In this document: in pieces, positions 54,930 to 64,000 of the stretch
Numbering within the stretch: position 1 is the first letter of the stretch
Layout of the letters: the number at the start of each line of letters is the position of its first letter
Origin: Hofstenia miamia
Lineage: Eukaryota > Xenacoelomorpha > Acoela
DNA: 64,000 nt
Direction: 5' to 3'
Assembly: GCA_004352715.1 (NCBI GenBank)
Contig: SCFE01000105.1
Span: forward strand, 916,792-980,791
Notes under the pieces: generated by a model
The model's input: the letters and a program-made list of their open reading frames with translations, nothing else
Databases searched by the model: none
Told to the model about the DNA's origin: nothing
Translations under genes and position numbers: made by a program

Positions 54930-56870
54930 ATGAAGGAAATTAGTTCTTCTCATTGTCCACAACACTTATCAGATATTTCAACTTTATCTGAATTAGCATC
55001 TCGTTTTTCTCAATTTTTTAATGGTAAAATACAGTGGATCCATCGCAATATTCAATGTGTTTATTCTAATTTTGATTTTAACAATGAAATATCAAAACTT
55101 TTCATACAAATAAGTGATTGGTTTTCAAAATCGACGCTACAACAATTAAGGAATATCGGAAAATTAACACGCAAACAAAAAATGCAACAACCAAAAATTC
55201 TTAGTTTTTTACAAGAACCTCTCTGAGAAATGATAATATTATTATTTACTAGTGGAATATATCCTCAATACAGCAAAAATATGATAAAACCAAGTTTAGA
55301 TCACAATCTTTTTTCAATTACAGACAAGTATCCTATATGTTACGTTGCTAATTTTATTGAAGCAGCCGTTGCAAACCAGATTATTTCATATATTAACCAA
55401 AATACTGTACTACTGCATATAGAAAACGATTCTCAGTTTAAACTGTATTAATTAGTATATTTGATGATATTCTTCTTGCTCTTGATAACGGAAAATGTGC
55501 AATTCTAATTCTTATTGACCAAACGGCTAGTTTCGACACTAATAATACTATGATAAAAATCTTACACAGAATTGAATTTAGATTAAATGCATTGGATTGG
55601 ATTGATTTAGATCAGACTTGTCAACGAGCTGAGAGTGGGCACTGCATTGGATACACAACAAGAACAAAAACGAGCCCGTATATTAAGAGATGCAAATTAA
55701 TAGTTCTGCTATTTAATTTGTTTATTTTTTCATTTAATATACATTTTTTATAATCTATGTAAAAATTATGAGAGCGCATTATTTTCAAAAAAATATCGAA
55801 TTTAAAAGAGCTTAATTTAATGGTTCTATGCTCCGAGCCTAGCCGTGTTGAGCCCAGTCGAGCTGAACTTATAAATTTTGGCTCTTGACAAGTCTTGTTT
55901 AGATCATATTCTTGGCCCAATCTTACATGTATATACACTTTACAATACTTTTTTATGAGAACTATGTAATACGAATTCATGGCTATACCAAGTATATACT
56001 AATGATCTACAATGCTATATATTTTTCACTATTAATCAGCAAAATTTTCCTAATATTGTAAAAAATTCATCGTTTTGGCTTGATTATATTACTCAATATC
56101 TTAATTTATTTTACTTACAGATAAATGCATCTAAAAAAGAATTAATGTTTATTAGATCAGCAAAATTAAAAAATGATTCCTGAAGCGTTCAGAAAGCACA
56201 CAAAGTCCAGTTATTAATAATCTTGGATGTATAATAGACAAATCCCTTAAATTAGAAGCTTTAAATTATATCTATAAGAAATATTGTAGATGTTAATTAC
56301 GTAATATTAAATTAATGCGTAGATATCTTTCATTAGAAAACACTAGAATACTCCTTAAATCCGTAATTTCTTGTAGGTTAGATTTTGAAAATAGTATTTT
56401 TATGGTTTTCCTGATTATCAAATTCGAAGACTTCAGTTAATCCAAAATGATTGAGGCCATACAATTTTCTGTTTAAAAAAGCAATGATCATATTATACAA
56501 ACGTAAATTCTCTACATTGGTTGCCAATTAAACTAAGCATTACATATAATATTGGAATTAGGGTTTCTAAGAGTTTACATACCTTGGCTCTAAGATATAT
56601 TCGTAATCTTCTTTCTTTTGTACGTTATGAATTTCAGGATCACTGATCTAATGGCTCTTAGGAATTCCAAGAATCATTTGCTGTTCTTACCGTTTTTAAC
56701 TCATCACCATGGAATCTAAGATATTGTAATAATTACGAATCTTTTAAATATGGTCTAAAGGCTCACTTATTCAGTCAATTTATTACAGAAGAACACCAAA
56801 AAATTCAAATTTATATTCATGTAAAAGGCGCATTTATATACATGTTGTAAAAATGAGCATGATAAATACT
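54930..56870 (+). mobile_element. LINE E, CR1/L2-like, interrupted by a MITE
   Basis: Plus-strand order: a frame with DISTLSELASRFSQFFNGKI (the usual segment between endonuclease and reverse transcriptase in L2/CR1 elements), fingers resembling ITDKYPICYVANFIEAAVAN, a palm DDILLALDNGKCAILILIDQ, then MITE copy B (55613-55897). After the MITE come HILGPILHVYT (near 55905) and a thumb. A C-terminal piece FKYGLKAHLFSQFI lies near 56750. Many stops are present. The MITE target duplication lies inside the palm, which proves its later arrival. Confidence 0.7.
55613..55897. mobile_element. MITE (CAGACTTG-ended family), copy B
   Basis: 285 bp, beginning CAGACTTGTCAACGAGC and ending GCTCTTGACAAGTCTTG, flanked by a perfect 7-bp duplication TTTAGAT (55606-55612 and 55898-55904). 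It has the same ends and the same GAGC/GCTC-rich subterminal parts as copy A at 28559-28887. It is inserted in LINE E. Confidence 0.85.
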
Positions 56871-57036
56871 AATATATATAATTATTATTTAACATTCGCA
56901 ATGTTTTTGATTTATCATTATATATTTTATACATGTTGATTTATTATTTGCAGTGGGATTAGCGTGAGCAACCTGCATATATACAGTATATATACATGTA
57001 TATATATATATATATATACATGCATGTATAAATATA

Positions 57037-57383
57037 TTGAAGCATGAAGAAGTTCTTAATGGAATACTACCTTATTTAACTCATTTGGTTAATCTATCGT
57101 TAATTACTTTCCCTGACTGCTTGAAGACATCCCTAATTCGACCTATATTGAAGAAAAAGACCTTGGACGTCAGTCAGCACTCTAACTATCGACCAGTAGC
57201 AAACCTATCATTTCTTTCTAAATTAATTGAAAAATCTGCAGCGAAACAATTCATTCCATTTTTAGAATCAAATAGATTGCTTCCAAAATACCAATCTGGC
57301 TACAGGGCTAATCGATCTGTGGAATCTGCTCTTCTTCGGGTCAAAAATGATATTCTTCTCACACTTGAACTTGATGAAGGTGA
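57037..57383 (+). pseudogene. LINE F reverse transcriptase N-terminal part, cut by a gap
   Basis: An uninterrupted frame gives classical L2/CR1/Crack reverse transcriptase blocks: FPDCLKTSLIRPILKKKTLD, NYRPVANLSFLSKLIEKSAA, LPKYQSGYRANRSVESALLR and VKNDILLTLELDEG. It runs into the gap at 57384. The frame is cleaner than the other LINEs here, so this may be a younger copy. The rest is not visible. Confidence 0.88.
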
Positions 57384-58383
57384 NNNNNNNNNNNNNNNNN
57401 NNNNNNNNNNNNNNNNNNNNNNNNNNNNNNNNNNNNNNNNNNNNNNNNNNNNNNNNNNNNNNNNNNNNNNNNNNNNNNNNNNNNNNNNNNNNNNNNNNNN
57501 NNNNNNNNNNNNNNNNNNNNNNNNNNNNNNNNNNNNNNNNNNNNNNNNNNNNNNNNNNNNNNNNNNNNNNNNNNNNNNNNNNNNNNNNNNNNNNNNNNNN
57601 NNNNNNNNNNNNNNNNNNNNNNNNNNNNNNNNNNNNNNNNNNNNNNNNNNNNNNNNNNNNNNNNNNNNNNNNNNNNNNNNNNNNNNNNNNNNNNNNNNNN
57701 NNNNNNNNNNNNNNNNNNNNNNNNNNNNNNNNNNNNNNNNNNNNNNNNNNNNNNNNNNNNNNNNNNNNNNNNNNNNNNNNNNNNNNNNNNNNNNNNNNNN
57801 NNNNNNNNNNNNNNNNNNNNNNNNNNNNNNNNNNNNNNNNNNNNNNNNNNNNNNNNNNNNNNNNNNNNNNNNNNNNNNNNNNNNNNNNNNNNNNNNNNNN
57901 NNNNNNNNNNNNNNNNNNNNNNNNNNNNNNNNNNNNNNNNNNNNNNNNNNNNNNNNNNNNNNNNNNNNNNNNNNNNNNNNNNNNNNNNNNNNNNNNNNNN
58001 NNNNNNNNNNNNNNNNNNNNNNNNNNNNNNNNNNNNNNNNNNNNNNNNNNNNNNNNNNNNNNNNNNNNNNNNNNNNNNNNNNNNNNNNNNNNNNNNNNNN
58101 NNNNNNNNNNNNNNNNNNNNNNNNNNNNNNNNNNNNNNNNNNNNNNNNNNNNNNNNNNNNNNNNNNNNNNNNNNNNNNNNNNNNNNNNNNNNNNNNNNNN
58201 NNNNNNNNNNNNNNNNNNNNNNNNNNNNNNNNNNNNNNNNNNNNNNNNNNNNNNNNNNNNNNNNNNNNNNNNNNNNNNNNNNNNNNNNNNNNNNNNNNNN
58301 NNNNNNNNNNNNNNNNNNNNNNNNNNNNNNNNNNNNNNNNNNNNNNNNNNNNNNNNNNNNNNNNNNNNNNNNNNNNNNNNNNN
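57384..58383. other. Assembly gap (1000 N)
   Basis: Exactly 1000 N, inside LINE F. Confidence 0.99.
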
Positions 58384-58394
58384 ATTGCTTAATT

Positions 58395-59506
58395 ACTTCA
58401 TCGTAATTGGTCCAATTAGTCTTTGTCGGATCGGATTTCGCAAAATCAAATAATTCTAGTTTAATTGACATTATAGTTCACGGACTTGATTATCGTCGGT
58501 TTGAAAAAGGAAATTTAATTGCTTTAATCTTAACCCTTCGCTTCTTAATTGGTGCATAGTGTTTAATGCTTTGTAGATTCCTTTTGCAACGTAATTAATC
58601 ATTTAAGGTCCAGAATTTAATGTGTAAATATAGTTAAATGGGTGGTTTTTAGGGCCTTTTCAATTTTTTCATTTGAGTAAGATAAATATTCTCTTGCATT
58701 TATTATTTTAAATTGTTTGCTTTTAGTAGTTTTGTTATTAATACAGTACTGGAAAAAAGAATTCGGCCACCATTGATTTGTCATAAATATTTCTAAGAAA
58801 TGGGCGCCAAGAATGTCATAGTGTAGTATTTCGTAATTGGTCGATGCTTGCTTTAACCCGACGCTTCTTAATTGGGGCAACAGTGTTTAATGCTTTGTAG
58901 ATTTCTTTTGCAATGTAATTAATCATTTGAGGTCCAGAATTTAATATGTAAATATAGTTAAAGAGGGGTTTTAAGGCCTTTTCCATTTTTTCATCTGAGT
59001 AAGTAAGTAGTCTCTTTCATTTATGATTTTAAATTGCTTGCTTTTAGTAGTTTTGTTACTAATATATGTACACAGTGCAGGATCACTAAATGATTCAAAC
59101 ATTAAAGATTTGAAAGAAATTTCAGAATTAGTAAAAAAGTAATCAATTAAATTGTTTATGCGAGTTGGAAAAACCGTATTTACACAATGAAGGTTACAAG
59201 TAGCAAAGTAGCACACAATTCATTTATAGAATTTCGTTCATAAGAGTTAAAGTAATTAATATTAAAGTCACCGAATATGTTTAGAGAGTTATAATCATTA
59301 CATATGTCAGATATTTCGTATATTTTATAATTTAAATATACGACTAGATAACTTTTATTTGGATTATAAGTTATGTTTATAAAATCTTTTTGGAAACAGT
59401 TCTCTATTGATTTTATTTCTATCCACAACGATTCAAATATTTCGTGATTAAGTTCATATTCAGATTTACGGGTTGGCTTTAACGATTTTGGCACAATTAT
59501 CATAAG
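58395..59506 (-). pseudogene. LINE G endonuclease fragment with tandem duplication
   Basis: Minus-strand reading from 59503: KPTRKSEYELNHEIFESLWI, INITYNPNKSYLVVYLNYKI, NIFGDFNINYFNSYERN (GDFN block), then after a frameshift NTVFPTRINNLIDYFFTN and FESFSDPA (SDH block). These are the second half of an APE endonuclease. The following segment is present twice (58525-58750 and 58850-59065). The 5' part is hidden in the gap at 59507. Confidence 0.75.
58525..59065. repeat. Tandem duplication, two diverged units about 325 bp apart
   Basis: Unit 1 (about 58525-58750) and unit 2 (about 58850-59065) share TTTAATGCTTTGTAGATT, GTAATTAATCATTT.AGGTCC and TTGCTTTTAGTAGTTTTGTT in order. They differ by scattered changes. 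Confidence 0.85.
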
Positions 59507-60506
59507 NNNNNNNNNNNNNNNNNNNNNNNNNNNNNNNNNNNNNNNNNNNNNNNNNNNNNNNNNNNNNNNNNNNNNNNNNNNNNNNNNNNNNNNNNNNNNN
59601 NNNNNNNNNNNNNNNNNNNNNNNNNNNNNNNNNNNNNNNNNNNNNNNNNNNNNNNNNNNNNNNNNNNNNNNNNNNNNNNNNNNNNNNNNNNNNNNNNNNN
59701 NNNNNNNNNNNNNNNNNNNNNNNNNNNNNNNNNNNNNNNNNNNNNNNNNNNNNNNNNNNNNNNNNNNNNNNNNNNNNNNNNNNNNNNNNNNNNNNNNNNN
59801 NNNNNNNNNNNNNNNNNNNNNNNNNNNNNNNNNNNNNNNNNNNNNNNNNNNNNNNNNNNNNNNNNNNNNNNNNNNNNNNNNNNNNNNNNNNNNNNNNNNN
59901 NNNNNNNNNNNNNNNNNNNNNNNNNNNNNNNNNNNNNNNNNNNNNNNNNNNNNNNNNNNNNNNNNNNNNNNNNNNNNNNNNNNNNNNNNNNNNNNNNNNN
60001 NNNNNNNNNNNNNNNNNNNNNNNNNNNNNNNNNNNNNNNNNNNNNNNNNNNNNNNNNNNNNNNNNNNNNNNNNNNNNNNNNNNNNNNNNNNNNNNNNNNN
60101 NNNNNNNNNNNNNNNNNNNNNNNNNNNNNNNNNNNNNNNNNNNNNNNNNNNNNNNNNNNNNNNNNNNNNNNNNNNNNNNNNNNNNNNNNNNNNNNNNNNN
60201 NNNNNNNNNNNNNNNNNNNNNNNNNNNNNNNNNNNNNNNNNNNNNNNNNNNNNNNNNNNNNNNNNNNNNNNNNNNNNNNNNNNNNNNNNNNNNNNNNNNN
60301 NNNNNNNNNNNNNNNNNNNNNNNNNNNNNNNNNNNNNNNNNNNNNNNNNNNNNNNNNNNNNNNNNNNNNNNNNNNNNNNNNNNNNNNNNNNNNNNNNNNN
60401 NNNNNNNNNNNNNNNNNNNNNNNNNNNNNNNNNNNNNNNNNNNNNNNNNNNNNNNNNNNNNNNNNNNNNNNNNNNNNNNNNNNNNNNNNNNNNNNNNNNN
60501 NNNNNN
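59507..60506. other. Assembly gap (1000 N)
   Basis: Exactly 1000 N; the right edge is a minisatellite. Confidence 0.99.
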
Positions 60507-60790
60507 TGAAAAAAAATCCAAGAAAATAATTTTTTTAAACCCTTCAGAAATATTCAAGAACTTTAAAAGAAATCCAAGAATAAATTTTTTTATCAAGTTT
60601 TTTTTAAGAAACTTTCAAGATCTTTGCAAGAAATCCAATAATATATTTCTTATCACGTTCTTTTGAAAAACTTGGAAGATCTTTACAAGAAATCCAAGAA
60701 TATATTTCTTATTAAGTTCTTTTAAGAAACTTGGAAGATCTTTTTCAAGAAATCCAAGATTCAAGATTTATTCAAGAACTTTCCAAAATT
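60507..60790 (+). repeat. Minisatellite with a unit of about 60 bp
   Basis: AAGAAATCC recurs at about 60567, 60628, 60687 and 60747 (steps of 61, 59 and 60). Each is followed by an AT-rich stretch and AAACTTGGAAGATCTTT. It begins at the gap edge, so the array probably extends into it. Confidence 0.9.
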
Positions 60791-60990
60791 ATTTAAGTTT
60801 TCAAACTAGGGATGGAACGATGGAAATTCAATTGAAATCTGAAATCCCAGTTGTGCTTTTATGCTTTTGCTTACAGTGCTTATGAACTTTGCGTTTATTC
60901 TATTCACTTTTCTTAGAATAGAATAGAAGAATATCCATTTGAATGTGAAAACAGTCAATTAAAAAAATATATAGAGACACATGTTTAATA

Positions 60991-61500
60991 AGAGATGGAA
61001 TAGGGTCGTTTAGCCCACATTTTGTGGCAAGCTGGTCTTAGTTGGGTTGCCTCGGCCAGAGTTATTGAATGTATATTATGGCTACAGTTCCATTTTTGTA
61101 CCTTACTTCTTAATTCCAGAGATTTTAAATTGCTTCCTTTTGACACATCAGAGAAAGAAAAATTTGACGTTTTACTGACAAATATTCAAGCTTTGCTCCA
61201 GTAATAGACGAGGTGTGTGATTTACAAAATTTCTATTAAATTTTGAATATACTCTAGAATTTTTATATATCATGGTTCAGTTTCTTTGCCCTATCCTTGC
61301 AATTTTTTTGTTTAATTTCTTCTAATTTTACAATAATCAAAGGATATGATTATGTTTATTGCAAATTTTTGTGGTAATATTTTTTTGTAATTATGTTGTT
61401 CTTACATGTTGTAAATATCGACAATTGAATGAAGTCTAGTAGCAGTAGTATGCGTAGTTTCCGACCAAATTGGGATAACATTGGCCCAATTCCATCTCTG
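60991..61500. mobile_element. Possible MITE with AGAGATGGAAT ends
   Basis: AGAGATGGAATAGGG at the left faces AGAGATGGAATTGGG (on the opposite strand) at the right. No target duplication was found. A 60-codon frame inside (61022-61204) has no known domain. Confidence 0.35.
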
Positions 61501-62162
61501 ATTTGGATTCTGGTTAGTAATTAATTATCATCAGCATTTTAATCTACTGGATCTACTTGTTTTGCAGATATGGGTAGTTCTTCTGCCCACATGATACGTT
61601 TTCAATTAATCTTGGTATGATCATCACTGCTCATCAATCTTAGATGCAATATTCTAGATTCGATTCATTTTAAAAATACCGATTAATTTTGTGTTATTAA
61701 GATAAAAGTTATTGAAAATGATCAACATACAACGCACAAATAGAATTTTCCTGCAGAATATGAATATACAGAATAAATCAGGTATTTAATAATATTATCA
61801 AGGATATAAATGTTAACCACACAGAAAATAACGGTTAATTTAATATATAGTATTTACAAAATTAATTAATCAATTTCCAAAAATAACTGTTTGCCTTTAT
61901 TAATTTTGCCCTAACTTTACTTAAGAATTCATCCTATCTATAATCAGGCAAATTATGTTGAGAAGACAAAACATAATTTATAAACACACATGTACACATT
62001 ACTTAAACAATATTCCTTCAGCAAATAGTTTTATATATATTGAAATATCTAAGCTCATTATATTTTCAACATATTATCATAGCATACAATCAAATTCCAC
62101 ATAAAGGAAAATTTATCCATAATTTTTTTAGATGGGATGATATTTGATATTCTCATTTTTAG
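61501..62162. other. AT-rich non-coding sequence
   Basis: No gene or element recognised before the Ig exons. Confidence 0.35.
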
Positions 62163-62723
62163 ATGGTCCTAAGAACATGAACATACATTCAGATTGTTCC
62201 ATAAATGAAGGTAAAAAATTGTTTGTTCAATGCAGTGTTGAATCTAATCCACAGGCAGATTTCTCAAAATCAACAAAAAAGACTTTCTCAACAGTGAATA
62301 GAATAAATTGGACGTATAATAATGTTCAGAGATCTAAAAATGGAACAGAAATTGTCTGTGCTGCTGAAAATACGAAGACGTCAATAACAGAAACAAAAAG
62401 CTGCACTATCATTGTTTATTGTAAGTACTTTCGACTTTGAGGTTCTTTGATAAATTGTTTAGATGGACCCATAATTGTTAAAATGCCGGAGTATTATTTT
62501 GCTAATGAGGGTGAAAATATTGATATTCCCTGCATTAGTGACTCATATCCTCAAGCAGACTTCTCTTCCTCTTCAAGTGGTTACAAAACCGATGAATACA
62601 ATGCAATATCATGGGAAATGGAAGATATATCAAGGGATCGCAATTCTTCCCAAATTAACTGCTTAGCCAGGAATTCAAAAACAAATCTTTTTGACTCGAA
62701 ATTTTCAACTCTTATCATTTACT
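62163..62723 (+). CDS. Two tandem immunoglobulin-like domain exons (partial gene)
   Basis: Exon 62163-62420 (258 bp) and exon 62463-62723 (261 bp) each encode one Ig-like domain. Both have AG acceptors and GTAAGT donors in phase 1, and a 42-bp intron lies between. Joined, the boundary reads IIVYYGP, the usual junction of Ig domains. Domain 1 has FVQCSVESNPQADF, INWTYN and EIVCAAENTK; domain 2 has IPCISDSYPQADF, ISWEME and QINCLARNSK. So each has Cys, Trp and Cys in the right places. The two are clearly duplicates of one another (NEG..., S.PQADFS). Symmetric phase-1 exons suit domain shuffling. Further exons, signal peptide and anchor were not found; 62724 onward is AT-rich. Probably a cell-adhesion or recognition receptor. 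Confidence 0.75.
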
Positions 62724-63419
62724 GTAAGTTATTCAAAATTAAAGTAATGATACATTTTCTTAATAACTATTTACTGGGTTAGTCATTAGTTGTGCAATTT
62801 TTAAATTTTCTGTATACTATATAAATTAATTCACAAGAAACTACTTAATTGCTTACTTCTCTAAAGATATAGAAAAGGGGTTTATTCTTATACAGAAAAA
62901 TTTAATTAGTTTTTCGCCTTTGCTCCAGGAATATGACACATCTAGCATGCACCTGATTGACAGCATGATTTTTTATGACAGTTTTGTTTCTGCTGCAAAT
63001 CATCTAGATTTCTAAATATAAAAACAAAAAATAGGCTCACATGGAGCTGATCAGGGCTACATTTTGATATGTAATGTTAGTGCATAGGCTCAATAGTCTT
63101 AGAGCAATAGAGGGCTGAGTGGCGTCAGTTGAAATAGTCAAATAAAAATACGCAACTTGGGTTGCTGTTAACTAAACTTCAAATTGCAAATGATTTTTAT
63201 TGTTACATAGAGTTAACCAAGATTGTACATTTCCCTTCCATTCCTTTTCCACATTATGGAAATGAATATGGAGGGCAAATGGAAATCCTTTTATATAATG
63301 GAAATTTATTGGAAATTTATGCAAATGCATTTACATTGTCAATGCCATTGAATATGTTCAAGATCCTATCTTTATTTTTTTGAATTTTTATGTTTTTACT
63401 TCGTTCTTTGCCATATATC
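62724..63419. other. Non-coding sequence after the Ig exons
   Basis: No further Ig domain seen. A 73-codon frame at 63162-63383 has no recognisable motif. Confidence 0.35.
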
Positions 63420-63960
63420 TACCAAAATTACTCTTTATAAAACTATGATCTTATCCCTTTTAATGTATGCATCTCCTGTATGGTTTCCATCAATTTCCGA
63501 TGTCTTGAAAACTTTCAAAGATAATGTACTAAGTGGTTATCAAAATTTCTGATTATAATCCTAGATTTTTGCTCTAAATTTGCTTCCAATATCTCTTTTG
63601 TATCAATACAAAGTTATGGTGATGTTCAATGTATTTATTACATGATATTTATGATTTTGATATTTTTCGTATCATTTCATTTTATATACCGCTGAGATCT
63701 AATCTTCGATCAATTTCTGTTACTATATTTCAAATATCAAAATTTAAGAAAGCAAAGCCTCAACAATCATATTTTAATCGTGTTACAAGGCTTGCAAATT
63801 AAATGCACACTAAAAAATATATTTCTGTTTTTGATGCTCCTAAACTTTTTAAATCTAAATTATGCGTCATATGCTAAACTTCTTAAGCACTGAATATGAT
63901 CATTCATATACATGTAAACAGTTTCTTCTCTGCCTCTGTAGTTTTTTTTCTTTTTTAATT
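63420..63960 (+). pseudogene. LINE H C-terminal fragment
   Basis: Plus-strand pieces resemble the end of CR1/L2-type ORF2: TLYKTMILSLLMYASPVWFP near 63430, then in another frame FYIPLRSNLRSISVTIFQIS and KKAKPQQSYFNRVTRLAN near 63690-63800. The family form is ...LRSN.R....I....+..+..++SFF.R....WN. Stops and shifts are present. The reverse transcriptase core is not visible upstream. Confidence 0.6.
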
Positions 63961-64000
63961 TTTTATATTTTTGTTATTCAGTATTAAATATTATATATAT

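Overview
The window looks like draft-assembly DNA from an AT-rich invertebrate animal genome. Evidence: genes split by GT-AG introns, some only 40-65 bp long; single-exon immunoglobulin-like domains flanked by phase-1 introns; spliceosome proteins most similar to animal orthologues; many (TA)n and (TAA)n tracts; and a very heavy load of eukaryotic transposable elements. There are no operons of prokaryotic type, ribosome-binding sites or CRISPR arrays. I cannot name the species. Five gaps of exactly 1000 N (placeholder size) and four smaller N runs interrupt it, mostly beside (TA)n, minisatellites or LINEs.

Layout. 1-9.1 kb: the 3' half of a choline-transporter-like (SLC44/CTL) gene on +, six consistent exons, with a piggyBac-like element (TTAA target) and a hAT element (8-bp target duplication) in its introns. 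9.6-16.1 kb: broken LINEs in both orientations and a hAT transposase fragment. 17.2-24 kb: one unidentified exon, a very old internally deleted copy of a Dong/R4-like retrotransposon, a foldback repeat, minisatellites and a tRNA-Gly-like sequence. 24.9-30.0 kb: the gene core. On - lie BCAS2 (SPF27, Prp19 complex) and then AAR2 (U5 snRNP biogenesis), in the same orientation; an Ig-like gene on + meets the 3' end of AAR2. 32.6-39.1 kb: mariner-type and LINE remnants and a nearly intact Dong/R4-like element sitting inside a (TAA)n tract. 39.6-41.3 kb: an Ig-like gene on +. 41.9-50.7 kb: two minus-strand LINEs, one carrying a 2A-type ribosome-skipping motif, an LTR-like insertion and a second, 5'-truncated Dong/R4 copy. 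51.6-57.4 kb: a MITE, an apparently intact Tc1 transposon and plus-strand LINEs. 58.4-64 kb: a LINE fragment with a tandem duplication, a 60-bp minisatellite, two tandem Ig domain exons and a last LINE.

The host genes fall into two functional groups: pre-mRNA splicing (BCAS2 and AAR2 side by side, possibly co-transcribed) and cell-surface proteins (SLC44 and Ig-like exons). Much of the remainder is a layered record of transposition: the Dong/R4 family alone appears as an almost complete, a truncated and a heavily decayed copy, and a small TIR element family can be seen once near BCAS2 and once inside a LINE. The most distinctive observations are the 2A motifs, the (TAA)n-targeted element, the foldback repeat that recurs near assembly gaps, and the splicing-gene pair.
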